NCBI RefSeq assembly: GCF_003254395.2
Contig: NC_037643.1
Span: forward strand, 675,001 to 739,000
Length of the DNA: 64,000 nt
Direction of reading: 5' to 3'
Source: Apis mellifera
Lineage: Eukaryota > Arthropoda > Insecta > Hymenoptera > Apidae
Shown piece by piece: positions 1-12,989 of this stretch (position 1 is its first letter; each line of letters begins with the position of its first letter). The position numbers were made by a program, and so were the translations under genes. Under the pieces are notes generated by a model. That model saw only the letters and a list, made by a program, of their open reading frames with translations. It did not search any database and was not told where the DNA came from.

Positions 1-239
1 AAATACATATCTCAAATTTATTATTTATAAAAAAATTTTTATTTTATAAATGAATAATTTTAGAAGCTCAATATTCAATATTATATTAAAATTAATACAT
101 TAAAATTTAATATAAAATTTACACATTATATATTTTATTTAATTGTTTATGTATTTAATGCTATTATATATATATTTATCCGACATAGAAGAAACAAAAT
201 TTTGACATTTAACAAAATATTATATTCATTTTCCATAAA
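1..239. other. AT-rich stretch, nothing recognised
   Basis: Almost pure A/T sequence with short TA runs. No open frame, RNA gene or repeat structure was recognised. Confidence 0.6.
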
Positions 240-1113
240 TTCTCTCATCTCATCTATTCAAATTGTTCTTTCAACGAATGTAAACCAATTCTAGATAAAA
301 TCAACCAAACAAACGAGGCAGTCAAATCATAAGACTCTTTTCGTCTCTTTTCAAAGAATCATCTTCTCTATTTTATCCCATGTCCATAAATCCCCTTGAA
401 AATGTCTTTTCAACCATTCCGATATATATCATATTTTTCATTCAAATCAGATATGAATTCTAGTGAATAATATGATAATCACGGAAATGTTAGCAAAATC
501 CATAATCCGTTCTTTTTAAAAATTCACCAACGAATAAATACTGGACCTTGAACTCATTTCAAAGACTTTTGTTCCAATCATTATTTTATCTTTTTTTTAT
601 ATGAAACACGTGAGAAATCATTGAAGGAAGCATTAAGCGAATCACAAGCTCATGGAATAGAAGGAAACCAAGTCGAGCCAACGTTTAATTTAATATTTCA
701 ATCCCTTCCAGACCGTCATCGTTCAGCTCGCTCCACCGCACTTGCTATTAACTTGACGCCACTCTCGAGTATCTCCATTAGCTATTCCTTCTTTTTCCTT
801 TCATCTACCCTTCTAACTTTCTTCTTTCTTATCCTTTGAGCTATTTCTTTTTTTTATTATTATCCATCCATGCCATGGATCAATGTTCTCGTTTCTGTAT
901 TAATAACTTTGTCGTGTGCTTTCGAAGCTTCTTGGCGAAATGAAAGGAACACGTTCTTCGATGGGAGAAACGATGGAAACGAACTTACCAAGACCAAAAA
1001 GTTATTCTTTCGACATTCCTACAATTTTGCGTGACCAATCAAACGTCAACTCAAAAAAAAAAAAAAAAAATGAAGAAAAAGATATGAATAAACGATTATT
1101 TTTAGGAACATGA
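240..1113. other. GC-richer island with short open frames, function unknown
   Basis: This stretch is visibly richer in G and C than the desert after it. Two short plus-strand frames lie in it: one of about 72 codons at 621-839 with a hydrophobic, low-complexity C-terminus, and one of 57 codons from the ATG at 940 to the TGA at 1111-1113. The second is the more coding-like; its middle reads KSYSFDIPTILRDQ and its tail runs into a lysine stretch from a poly-A run near 1053. A CACGTG E-box lies at 607-612. The island may be a regulatory region, an untranslated exon or a short coding exon. No product is recognised. Confidence 0.35.
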
Positions 1114-2203
1114 TGCATTTCTTAGCAGTTTTTCAATAATTAATAATTAATTATAAATGACTAGATAGTAGCTAATTTAGTTGCAAAGAGAATTTTTAAC
1201 TGAACTTTCAATTTTAATGGAAATGTTGATGTGATATATATGTGATATATATCTAAATGATATATATTTTCAAGTCGTATTTAAGATAATAATAATTGTA
1301 AATAATTATGAACTATAATAATTAATTATAAATATATCTAATATGCATTATTTACAATTAGTAGATATATATTTGCCCTCTACGTTGATTGATATCATTT
1401 TTTCTTTGCATATCTATTATAGAAATAAATTTTTTCTTTAGAATAATTTGCTGAATAAAACTTTTCTATCAAAGAAATGAGAGATGAAATTATTTTGCAA
1501 TGCATTACGAATTAATATTTGTCTGAATGTTGAATCTATATATATTGTATATTGTATATACATAGTTGTGCCGCAATTAATGCTTTGATAATCTTCTGTT
1601 TATACAAATAATAAAAAAGAAATGAGAATTTATGATTTTGTTTTGAAGTATTTTCATAATAATGCAGTAAAATATAATTTAAATATTTTTTTAAAGTAAG
1701 AAAACATAAATAAAAAAAAATAGAAGAATGAAATTTTCTTAATTAGGAAGAATAATAAATATAAAAAGAAATTATTATACATTTTTTTATTCGAATATTT
1801 TAAATAGCTTCACAAAAGATAATATTAAAAATTTAATACAATCGTTATAGTATGATCTTTTAAATACTTAAATATTATATATAAAAATGTTGGTTATATC
1901 TTATTTATTAAGTTATAACACATTATTTACAGTTTAATAACAAAATTTAACCGTCATTTTTATATAATTTTTATATTTGTTTTAATTTTTACAATCTTCT
2001 AAAAGTATTCTAAATAAATTAATATCTTGTATATATATGGTACATATTGTTAACTCTTAAATATCTGAAAAAATACAAATAATATGAAAAAAATATTTAC
2101 AAAATAAAATTGTATGATATGATAGGGACTGTAATTTTATTTGTTTTGTTTTTAGAATGAATTTGAAATTTCTATAAAGATAATATTAAAATTTTTAAAT
2201 AAA

Positions 2204-2211
<8 letters not shown>

Positions 2212-2236
<25 letters not shown>

Positions 2237-2237
2237 A
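2212..2237. repeat. (AT)n microsatellite
   Basis: About 13 uninterrupted AT dinucleotides, followed by a short run of AAT units. Confidence 0.9.
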
Positions 2238-2490
2238 ATAATAATAATATATTTTTGTAGCTAACATTTAGATGTTTCCAAAGTATCGTAAACTTGTGTT
2301 GTTTGCGCTCTTATTAAATATGAAATTCAAAATTCGAATATTTGATTCGACATTATCTGAATAATTATACTAACATTGCAATAATTCAGAAAGATAATTC
2401 AGAAATTTTTGATATTTTTGATAATGTTATTACTAATATGACATTGCATACAATATATAAAATCGCAATTTTCTAAAACAATTAGTTCTG

Positions 2491-2520
2491 AGTTAGATAA
2501 GCTAGATAAGTTAGATAAGC
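2491..2520 (+). repeat. Three tandem 10-bp units carrying AGATAA
   Basis: The unit TTAGATAAG(C) occurs three times in a row with a one-base variation. Each unit contains AGATAA, which fits the WGATAR consensus of GATA-family factors. Any regulatory role is speculative; a chance slippage array is as likely. Confidence 0.5.
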
Positions 2521-2756
2521 TTTATTGTATAGTTCTTTATAAAGCAAAATAATGTTCATATTATATGTATGTTTATATGACTATATGTGAATATCTTTTA
2601 AAATTTTACAAACTTAAATTTTAGATTAAATTGAACAAAAATTGAATTATATTTTTTAAATATTTTAGTATAGTTTTATATATATTTTTATATATCTCTG
2701 TTAAATTTTGAACAGATGATGTCCAAATATGAACAGATTGCATAGGATATTGCAAG

Positions 2757-2950
2757 GATAATGTCGTTTTTGAAAGAAAAATTTGATAATTATCATTTTG
2801 TTTAGAAACATGTCGGCATGAAATGTCAATATGATCTTGGAGTCTGAGACGACACTTTCAGTCATGTCAATCTCAATGATATTCAGCATCATTCTGAGAA
2901 TTACAAACATGTGTGGAATAGCTTCTTCCATTCAAATAATGGATTTGTGA
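2757..2950 (+). repeat. Dispersed repeat family A, copy 1
   Basis: This copy shares ordered blocks with 43000-43235 (same strand) and with the reverse complement of 51395-51605. The blocks are TTTTTGAAAGAA near 2767, GATCTTGGAGTCTGAGACGA at 2833-2852, and ATGTCAATCTCAATGAT at 2864-2880. Spacing between blocks is similar in all three copies, so this is one diverged family and not chance matches. A 76-codon minus-strand frame spans the copy but is not conserved in the others. It is probably an old transposon fragment; the parent element is not recognised. Confidence 0.65.
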
Positions 2951-3119
2951 ATAACATAATCCCTTAGATTCATTTTAAGGAGTTTTTTTTTAGATTGGGA
3001 ATGTCGCTCAATCAGGAGGTTGTTGGTTCACAATATTATTGGATACTTGTATATCCTACTGAACATCCTACTGCAAGTTCACGAGATGAATGGAGCTCAT
3101 GAAGATACCAGTCTTTGGA

Positions 3120-3480
3120 AGAATCTTTAAGACGGCCTTTAAAAGAACCTTAAAAATTTCGAGAATTATCAACCATTTCGAGAACCAACCAAAACTTAGA
3201 ATTACTAAAACACTAGATCTTCAAGAACTAGTGAAATCTCTTAAGCACTAGATCCAACCAAAATTTCGAGAACTACTAGAACCAACGAGAACTTCGAGAA
3301 CTATTAGAACTTTTAAAGTACTAGAACTTCGAGAATTAGCAGAACTTTCAAAACACTAAAATCAGTCAGAATTTCGAAAACTAGAAGAACTTTTAAAACA
3401 TTAGAATGAGAACTACCAGAAAAAGAAGAACTGTTAGAATTCTGTAACTTTCAAGAAGTCTTTGAACTTAAAACTTTTTG
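3120..3480 (+). repeat. Degenerate minisatellite, unit about 35-45 bp
   Basis: Imperfect tandem units follow the pattern AGAACTTCGAGAACTA, then TAGAACTTTTAAAACACT. At least five diverged copies can be read, for example starting near 3246, 3288, 3325 and 3370. Unit length varies and some units are truncated. The array starts about 240 bp after the end of the conserved blocks of family A copy 1. A weaker, similar composition appears downstream of family A copy 2 at 43560-43960. Confidence 0.6.
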
Positions 3481-3779
3481 CGAACTTGTAACTTCGAATT
3501 TTAATGATTGTTAAAGTCGAAACGGTAAACGACTTTGCACAAATAGGGTGCCTAAATTGATGTTACTGTTCGAAGGATCACTATCGTAGGACTATATATT
3601 TGTTTATATGATGAATTCTGACTAAATGAATGATGATACTTTGACTCTTTGCAGCTAACTGTAATGATTCTAACTGTATTTTCATGTACATTGAATTGTC
3701 ATCGAATTCTATTTATTTTAATTTCTATTTCTATATCAACTCTATTGCGAAACTGTCGCGACTTTTGGTTTTTCCTCCA

Positions 3780-3960
3780 ATTTTTGCTTTTTGGGAAAAA
3801 TGCACATAGAGAGGGAATTGGAGAGACCAATGGTTGCGCTGGAAAGCCTCGATGGATGGGCCCTCGGGAGTCCCCACATGTGGGGGTTAGAACCTATGCG
3901 CTCATTCCCACGTGATCTACTCCATCGCATGGTATGCAAATGTGGCTCGTGAAATTTGCT
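3780..3960. other. GC-rich island with a 14-bp perfect palindrome
   Basis: About 180 bp of markedly GC-rich sequence in a desert. It contains the perfect palindrome CCCCACATGTGGGG at 3872-3885, a CACGTG E-box at 3909-3914 and an octamer-like ATGCAAAT near 3934. Open frames cross it on both strands (plus 3649-3915, minus 3742-3939), but neither encodes a recognisable domain. It may be a regulatory element or the edge of an unrecognised repeat. Confidence 0.4.
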
Positions 3961-5240
3961 GTGATACCTTTATTTAAAAGGTATTAGAGATCTAAAATGT
4001 TAGAAAAACTATGCTCATAAATTATTGTCAATCTATTGACGAACTATTGAAAACACAAGTCAGATTATCTGATCGCTTCACAAGCCCTGTTCTTAATAGT
4101 AATAACATAAATCATCATCAGCATATAAATTTTGCTTTTGATTATTTTGTTAATTGAATAGCGAACTTCATAATAATTATTTTTATTATTATATACTATA
4201 GCTCCAGGAATGGGTTGGAACTACTAACAAACTCTACATTTCATTTGAATCACTGGTTAAAAAAATATACTTTCAAAATAAAAGAAAAAAAAATTAATTA
4301 AGAAGAACTGATTATGAATTACAATTGTGAAATTTCTGAGGAATCTGAAAAAATTCAGATTAATTTTGACTTTACGATTAAATTATATATATGCCGTTAT
4401 TTATTCCTTTTTATAATTACACTATATAAAATATATAACGTGATTTACAAAATGACTTCATCATTTAAGAACGATATTAAGAACGATTACTTCATATTTT
4501 TGAAAAATTTATCATTAAATGAAGTTGAATGAATTTTATTTTTAATTTTTTTATAAATAAATATCTTTAAATATTTTTTTTATTGTTATTAAATATATAT
4601 ATTGAAATCATATATTAAAAGTATCTATCAATTTTTTTTATTTATCTTCAATAATAATGAAAACAATTTAAATATTTGAAATAAAATATAATCATGTATG
4701 TATACTATATTATACTCTTATTATATATTATACTATATATATATATTATACTATATTATACTATATATACTCTTATTTGATTATATACATATGTACATTG
4801 TTATTCTATTAAACATAAAAAGCTCTCTATATATACGTATAGGTTTTTATGTAACTTGCGAAAGAATTTTTAATAGTATATAATTGTAATTTTTTTATTT
4901 TAATGTTTATTATAATATAATGAAAAAACTTATACGTATAGATTTGTTTAAAAAATGTAAAAAAAGTTTTGGAGAGAAATAAAAAATAAATTATTTTTAA
5001 AATGTTTATTATTTTTTATTATGCATTCGCGAAAAAATATTTTTATGAATCATTGTAAATACTTCGAGAAGAAAGATAATAATTAATAATATTATAATGT
5101 TTTAATTTTCATTCAAAATAAATTCATATAGAACCATTTTAAAGAACCAAAATTTCTTCTAATTTCTATTTTTCATATTTAATTTCTACATTCCTATAAA
5201 TAATCTAAAACGCAAAGAAGAACAATGAATTATCAATTAA
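3961..5240. other. AT-rich desert
   Basis: Nothing beyond low-complexity A/T sequence was recognised. The short frames at 4314-4532 and 4698-4883 are rich in Y, I, L and F, as expected from TA-rich DNA, and are not considered genes. Confidence 0.6.
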
Positions 5241-5394
5241 ACACGTAATCTCCTAATCATTCAAACTATCATTCTCATCTCTAACTACGTATTCATTTTC
5301 ATTTTTATTTCATTTTCATTCTAACATTCACTTTTCTACATCTTCACTTTACTTCAAATCGCAACAGCTCCTTTATAATTTCTGTTCGTATGAT

Positions 5395-5455
5395 TAGTTC
5401 AGTTTTTCGACATCCACAATGATCCTTTAATACGTGATGCGTGCTAGGTAAGTAT
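5395..5455 (+). other. Possible small exon with flanking splice consensus
   Basis: A pyrimidine-rich stretch from about 5250 ends in TTAGTTCAG near 5403, and the strong donor GCTAG/GTAAGT follows about 45 bp later, near 5449. The enclosed segment is GC-richer than its surroundings. One frame is open but ends in TAG exactly at the donor, so a coding role requires another phase. It could be an untranslated exon. Splice-like motifs are common in AT-rich DNA, so the call is weak. Confidence 0.2.
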
Positions 5456-8400
5456 TAGCAGTAGTATCAGTTAATCTTCTTCCGATCTGCAAAGATCTGA
5501 AATTAATGCTTTTTTTTCGATTCATTGATCAAATCATGTTATTGTTCATTTATAAAATATAAAGATTTTTTTGATGTTCAAAATAGTGAATATTGATATA
5601 TAAGATATTCGATTTTAATTATTGTGTATACTATATTAATGGGAAAGTTATATAGGTTTATTCTATTAAAATAAATCATTTTAAATAGTTTGTGTATAAT
5701 TGTTTATGATTAATACATTTCAAAAATGATATTCTTGTATGTTAAATATTTTAGTCTTATATGAAATAAAAATCATTTAAATAATTTAAGAAAAATAAGA
5801 TAATTTATACTTTCATTTTGTATTTGTTCATATTATGTATAAAGATTTAAATAAGATAAAAATAATTACTGAAAAAAAATTTATTCTAAAATAGATGTTA
5901 TAAATGAATTTCGAAATATAAAATAATATTATCTAGTGATAAATGATAAAATTATTAATATTCAATAATACCTAAATATATAATTATCGCAAGATCGGCA
6001 AAATATGCAAAATATATCCAGGAAAATAAGTGAGAATGTTCTGAGAATCAATTATTATAATTTTTCTGTGAGAATAATTGAGAAATAAATTTTTGTATAG
6101 AAAAATACATTCAATTTTTCTAATTTGAAGAAATCTTATTGAAGTTTATCTTATTGTTTCAATTTGTTTCTATAAATTTCATAGATTATTATACAACCTA
6201 TTCATCTATGATTCATCTATGAATTTAGATAAAATATTAAACAATGATTCATTTATAAATTTAAATAAAATTTTCGTATAATATTGATATTCATATTTGC
6301 TATAATTTTTTCAAAGTTTTTGAGTTTTTATTTAGATAAAAAATCATATTATATTATTATAGTTACATATTATTATATTATAATTTCGAAATAATTAATT
6401 ATTTATTTAAAAACACATAAGTTCTTACCTTTTTGTTGTTTTTCGTGGGATTCCATTATGCAAACGATATTGTGATATAATTCAAATCAATATAAATCAT
6501 ATTTATCCAACTCTCTCAGAATAATTATTATTTATAAAATGATATATATCAAATGAAATTTTGCTACGAACTTATCTTTATGAAAGATTTATTTTATTTA
6601 TATATATATCTAAGTGAATATTTGTATTATCATAAAGAAAGATAAAAAAAAAATATGATTAAAATCAGAAATAGATAATAAAAATATCTTAATCTTTTTA
6701 ATCTTTTTAATCTTTTTATAATACTAATATATATTTTATTGAGGGAATGAATAGGGAAAATTATATTCAATTATTAAAAGATAAAATTAATACATATTCA
6801 AACAAATTAAAATCTACATTGTATGAATATAATATTGAAAAATAATTACTATAATTTTTATTAAAATTTACTGATTTGAATTAAAAATTACTATAGTTTT
6901 TAATATTTTTTAAGATTAATGCAATATATTTAAATTAAATTACATAGAAAGTATTAAAAAAAATTCAAGATTTTAAGTTCATAGTTATCAAGAGAAATAA
7001 AAAATTTAATCAATATAAATATTATAATCAATCCTTCACATAAAATCGATTTTTATTATTAATAAATATTCGATATCGAATAATGAGTTTCTTTGCAACA
7101 TATTGAATGTAAACAGAGGGATTGATTCAAAAGAACATTAACTCAAAATTATTAAGTCATAATTATTATTTAATTATAAAATTTATTATTTATTTATATT
7201 ATTAATATTAATTAGTATTAAGAGATCATTTTATACTCGCAAACAAAATGCAAATTTTTAATGTTTAGTATTGAATAGAAATTATTCTCAGATTTCAGCT
7301 TAATAATCGAATGTAAAAATAGTAAATAAGTATTTTATAAATAGTTTATAATTTTTATTGTTCGCACCTATGAAATAATCTATTAATATTAATTAAATAC
7401 TAAAATATGAATTTACTAATATTTTATGTTATAATATAGTATAATATAGATTGAACATACTATTTAGTACTGAACTAAATATAGATTTAGCATACAAAAA
7501 TACATAAGAATATTTTAAAATTCTTAATAACGAAATTAATTAAATTTAATTAGTTTATTTTCTTATTTTATTATTTTGTCCAATATTTTCCACATAAACG
7601 AATAAAATTAAAAACGAAAAAAGATGTTAACTGCGATTGATCTTCTATATTATTAGAGAAAGAATATTTTATATGTGTACAGGATATATAAAAAATAAGT
7701 ATAAATAACATTATAGCATGATTCATCTCTGGATTGAAGATTTATAAATAAAAAAATAAAAGTGTGTATAAAAATATCATCTTGAAATTCAAGTCCAATT
7801 TTTTTTTTATTTTACTATATTTTAATCATCGTAAGAATAAAAAGTTTCAAAATCTCAAAAAACTATGGATCCTAATTGAACCATTCTTATGAAAAAAAAA
7901 AAAAATTAAATTTTCATTAGTTTTTGATTTCATTTTATTTATAATTTATTTATATATTGTTTATTTCTCCAATAAGAAAAATAACATTTATTATACATTT
8001 ATTACACATATAATGACATACTCCCAGATTTATTATTATGTATTTCATATTATAAAACGTCGAATGTTTTTATATGAAGATTCTATATATGAGCGTATCT
8101 TTATAATATTTTCTTTTTTTCTTCGCTCACAAACAATGGAGCAAAAATGTATTGAGGAAAAGAAAATTAAGACACATTCGAAAAAGAAAACATTCGAAAA
8201 AGATCATAAATGGAACTGATTCAATATAAATGCATTCTATAGACATTTTTGTTATTTTATTTTCGCGCTTGATTACTTAGCTATATTTTCGACTCATACA
8301 ATATTTTCTTTCTCTTTTTTTATTTATTTTCTTTTATTTATTATTTAAACAACAATTTCTAAAAGTTTTTATATACATTATAAAAAAAAATATATGCATA

Positions 8401-10827
8401 AATAAATATATGCATTAATTCAAGCGATGAATTTAAATTAATAGCTAACTCGAAACTAAAATATTATTTTATCATTTCCATTCTTATGTTAACTTTTGAT
8501 TTAAGTACATCAATTGAATTTATACATTTCAATAATACATTATAATATATTTAAAAAATTGTATAAAAACTTTTAGAAAGTTGCCAATTTAGAAAGAAAC
8601 AAAAGAAGATATAAGAAAGGTATATAATGGTAAGATCTGGCACATATTACAATACATATTATTTTTTTTTACCCAAATATAAAATTATTAAAAATAAAAT
8701 GAAAATTATTTTGAAGATCAATGGAAATTAGAGTTTTTTTTGAAGAAAACATTTTTATTTTAAAGAAAACAATTGAATTATAATCCATGGTTCTTTTGAA
8801 ATTTTTTTGATAAATAAAATACAATATAATAAAAGAAATTTGAATTTGAATTTCGAAGTCAAGGTTATTCTTGAATGCATTTTTATTTACAAATCTTTAT
8901 CGATTCAGATATACAATCAAGTTTATAATGTTTATAATATATAAATTTAATAAGTATATATATATATATATATAATATATAATATATAAATATATAATAT
9001 TTTTATTTATTTTTTATACACCCTATACATATAAAAAATTATATATAAATAATATATATAAAAATATAAAAATAATATATAAAAATTGGATTATATTAAT
9101 ATTAATATATAATAATATATTATATATATAATATATAATATAATTAATATAATTTTATAAAATAGATTATTATATATATAATGTATTTTTTAAATTTTCA
9201 TTAAAAATTGATCTTCATAAAAATGAAAAAAATAATTTTCATTATTTTCTTTATTATTTTAATTAACAATAACTTTAAAAAAACTTTTTTTATCTAGTAA
9301 ATTAATTCTTTTAATTTCTCAAAACAATTATTAAGTAAAATTATTAAGTACAAAAAATACAAAAAAATTATTATATTTTAAAACATATTTTGTATATTTT
9401 TTGTAGAAATAACTGTACATTTAGAGATGATATTGGAGGATATGAGATTACACAAGTTAAGACATAATATCATTTTTTCTACTGATTTACATAAATATAT
9501 GTTTATATTTCTCAAGACGCAATTTACTGAAGATATATCAAAACAAAATTATTTTTTATTACTTTTGCTTCCATTGTTGTCATTATCAAGTGCGACTATC
9601 ATCAATTGATATAATTGTAAATATTTTTGATTTAAATAGATTCGAATATTATATGTTAATAAATTTCATATAAAAAATTACATTACAATTTTTCTAAGAA
9701 CTAGTGCATTGAATTATATGAGTTATGTGTATTGAATTCTTGTAGTAACATGACAAAATAATCTCTGATTATAGAAATCATTTTTTAATTCCAGTAATCT
9801 AAATTTCTAAAATTAAAAGTTGAGTTAATTATGCTTCAGTTTCATAAAATAATATGTTTCCAAAGAAAAAACAAGATATTATTATGAAACTAAAATTACA
9901 ATTAAATTTAAAAAATATATATAGAACATTTAGACATCTAATTCTCTAATTTTCTTTTAGTCGCTTTATCTAGAAAATATATTAAATAATATAATGTAAG
10001 GCATTAAACAAGATAATATTGGAAAAAGCACAAGGATTCTATATGATATTATTTATAGCGATATCTTTTCAGTTCTTTTCAATTTACAAATAATAGAACT
10101 TTGAAAATGTATAGAGAAAAAGGAAAAATTTTGAGACATTTCTAAGAAGACATCAATTAGGAGCGAAATATTGTCAATAAATTCATATTTTATCGAAATT
10201 TTTGCTAGCTTATTTTTATGTTCGATCATTTATATATATTTCTTTTTATTTGTATTTTTTTATATGTAACACTCATTGAAATCAGAATAATTTCTAATCT
10301 TGTAAGATGATATATTCAAATATTTTTGTAAAATTTATGAATAATATTTTCTCAAGAAAGATCTGAAATATTTTTTAAACATATCTATCTCTTTTATTAA
10401 AATTAATAAGCTTATTTTTTATTTAATTATATATTTATATAATAATTAAATTAAATATTTATATAATAATTTAATTTAGATATTTTAATTTTAATTTCGT
10501 AAAATTCTATATGGAAAACAAGGAAAAATATAAAATATTATTTAATATTTTTATAGAAAATATTAGAAATAATAAGAATACAATTATATTTAGAAAAACT
10601 TTTTTTGAAAGATATTTTTAGATTGCATTTGTTTTTGAAAAAAGATATGTTCATAAGTAAAATATATACAGATTTCATAAAAAAATATATTATATTCATA
10701 ATATTTTATATTTAATTAAATTTATGAGAGAATTTATGAGTTTAGAAAAAAATTAAATAAAGAAAGAGAATTTTGATAATAAGTACTGTTCCAATAAAAG
10801 AATGATAAAAAAAGAAATCATAAAATA
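5456..10827. other. Long AT-rich desert
   Basis: More than 5 kb of A/T-rich sequence with no supportable gene. It holds a short tandem of TAATCTTTT at 6690-6718 and TA-rich runs at 8957-9006 and 9040-9180. Short frames at 8013-8219 and 9427-9609 have no recognisable domain and the composition of their surroundings. Confidence 0.6.
8957..9006. repeat. TA-rich simple repeat
   Basis: A (TA)n run of about ten units passing into AATATATA-type variants. Confidence 0.8.
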
Positions 10828-11199
10828 CTATAAAGTATTATTAGTATCAAGCAATATTATAATAGCCTGCGTATTTTTGATGCTAGCGATCCTAATAATA
10901 ATAACCAGTGCTTGCTGAAATATCCAATTCAGAGCATTTCTAGATCGGAAATTAAGATCCTCTTCTAACTCTGAAAAAAAATTGACGCGAAATGGATACA
11001 AATTAATCTCTTTATTGGGATTCGTTAAAGGATTCCCAGGGATGTTTAAGAATGACAGCACCGTCAATATTTCTTGCAATATATTCGGTTTCACAGATAG
11101 TTCTGCGAATTTTTCTTCTTTCAGATAATTTATACTAGGGATTTGGTGTCGATCATGTAATTGGATCTGATTGACAGTGATTATGTTATTTATTTTTGG
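10828..11199 (-). pseudogene. Unidentified 123-residue open frame, probable gene fragment
   Basis: A minus-strand frame is open from just after the TGA at 11200-11202 to the TAG at 10828-10830, giving 123 codons without an in-frame ATG. The region is richer in G and C than its flanks. The translation does not look like translated TA repeats: it is mixed and protein-like, with stretches such as NPLTNPNKEINLYPFRVNFF and LEEDLNFRSRNALNWIFQQA and a hydrophobic segment rich in I and L near the C-terminus. The missing start fits an internal exon or a decayed gene copy. I could not assign a family. A spliced exon would need an acceptor upstream on the minus strand, and CTGAAAG near 11122 is only a weak candidate. 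Confidence 0.4.
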
Positions 11200-11202
11200 T
11201 CA

Positions 11203-12561
11203 TTCGTTTAAGAATAGTCAGAATAATTGGAATAGTTTATTGTTAAATGGAAATATTGATTTGATTTAAATTTTTAAGACATTTAGTACTTTAAAGGGAT
11301 AGGAAAATTCAATTTTTCAAATATATAATTATTAAATATTAAATATTGTAGTTTCTTTAAATGAAATTGTAAATAAACTTTTTTTAAAAATAATAGTTAT
11401 AAAAAATATAGGATGTTCTAGATTTTAATGAAATTAAGTTTTATTAATATATTTTATGGATAATAAGAAAAAAAAAAGTTACAATAAATGTAGATCATTA
11501 ATAGTTTTAAAAAATTATATTATAAATATTAAATATAAAGAAAAAATAATAAATTTGATACAATTTAAATTAAATCAACAAGACTTAATATTTTTTAGTC
11601 TTTTTAGTCTGTTTTTAGTATTTTTTATGTAAACTGGATTTAATGAAGAAGCTGAATTTAATGAAGAAAAATTCAATATTCTAAATAAATGATTATATCG
11701 CCGCAAAGTTTCATAGAATTTCTATCACAAAATAGTTCAAATAATTCTAATGTTAATAATATTTCTATTAGAGAATTTGTATCAAACATTTCCTTAACAA
11801 AATTAATAAATAAAATATATACATTTGTATATTTTTGATTAAATGACCGATAATGCTTGTATTCGATTTGTTAAATTGGTTAAGACTTGTTGATGTTTAT
11901 ACGCCGATTTTGATATATAAACTTGCTGATATATACGAAAGATGATTTTTAATGTTAAAGAAAAAAAAATATATGATTGTTTAAAGTATTTATTTTATTT
12001 ATATAAGTATTGGAAACCGAATGATTTATATGTTCTATCTTGAGTCTTTTTTTTGATTTTGAATCTTTCTGAATCTTTCTGTTTTCTCTTTTTTCTAAAA
12101 AAAAGAACTGTTGGTATTTTTAAAATTTTCAGCTTTTGTATTTCCTTTCGCGTTCAAAAGAAGGCGGACAGAAGTCTATTATGAGTGGAGTTGAACTTTC
12201 GAACTTTATCGAGAACATTATTCATCATTCCTAGATTTTTAATGAATAATTTTTCAAAAACAAAGATTATTTTGAAAATGAGTCCATTTAATAAAAATTT
12301 TTGATCATTATAAAATAGTTCTCTCAAAACAATAGTTTATCTAAAATAAATAATAGTTTATTATATTTAAAATAAACAGTTTTATTTTAAATATTTTATA
12401 ATATAAATTGTTTTATAATATAAAATAATCTATAATTTGAAAGATAATTACATTTGAAAATTAAAATAATACTTACATATTTCTTACAAATTTTACTTAT
12501 AAATTTCTTGCATTTTTTTTCTTATTTATTGTTACATTCATGTTTGACCATTAAAATTTGA
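11203..12561. other. AT-rich desert
   Basis: No gene or structured repeat was recognised. A slightly GC-richer patch near 12130-12240 has no open frame of interest. Confidence 0.55.
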
Positions 12562-12836
12562 GATATCCCATATATTTTATAATCACTATTTAATCACTAT
12601 TTAAAATAAATATTTTATAAAAATGTAAAAAAATAATATTTCAAATATAATATTTAAAATAAGTAGTTTTTAACTTTAATATTATTATAGTTATATGTAT
12701 AATAATTGTACATATAACTATAATAATATTAAAGTTAAAAACTACTTATTTTAAATATTATATTTGAAATATTATTTTTTTACATTTTTATAAAATATTT
12801 ATTTTAAAATAGTGATTATAAAATATATGGGATATC
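12562..12836. repeat. Large near-perfect fold-back palindrome, arms of 138 and 128 bp
   Basis: The left arm at 12562-12699 and the right arm at 12709-12836 are reverse complements, with only a 9-base spacer (TAATAATTG). Both ends are GATATCCC / GGGATATC. The one difference I can find is about 10 extra bases in the left arm, a tandem copy of TAATCACTAT near 12590-12600; the rest pairs base for base. A transcript would fold into a hairpin of about 128 bp. The element has no coding capacity and no clear target-site duplication. It could be a fold-back or MITE-type element, a recent inverted duplication, or a hairpin-RNA locus. The structure is seen directly; the function is unknown. Confidence 0.9.
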
Positions 12837-12989
12837 TATTTTATATTTTAATTTATTTTAACTTAAATGTAAGATTAAATTTAATTTTCTAGAAAAAAAA
12901 TATTAGGATGTCTTATAATTTTCTTTCTTTTTTTTTTTGATATGAAATAAATACACGATATTTGTTGTTTAAAATTGATTTATTACATT

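Larger units (their letters stand above)
1114..2756. other. AT-rich desert
   Basis: No gene seen. It holds an (AT)n run at 2212-2237 and a short GATA-type tandem at 2491-2520, listed separately. The rest is A/T homopolymer and TA-rich sequence. Confidence 0.6.

Noticed and set aside
3120..3480. Heat-shock-element arrays suggested by GAA/TTC words in the minisatellite
   Set aside because: The spacing GAA-C-TTC-GA-GAA does not fit the nGAAnnTTCnnGAAn rule.
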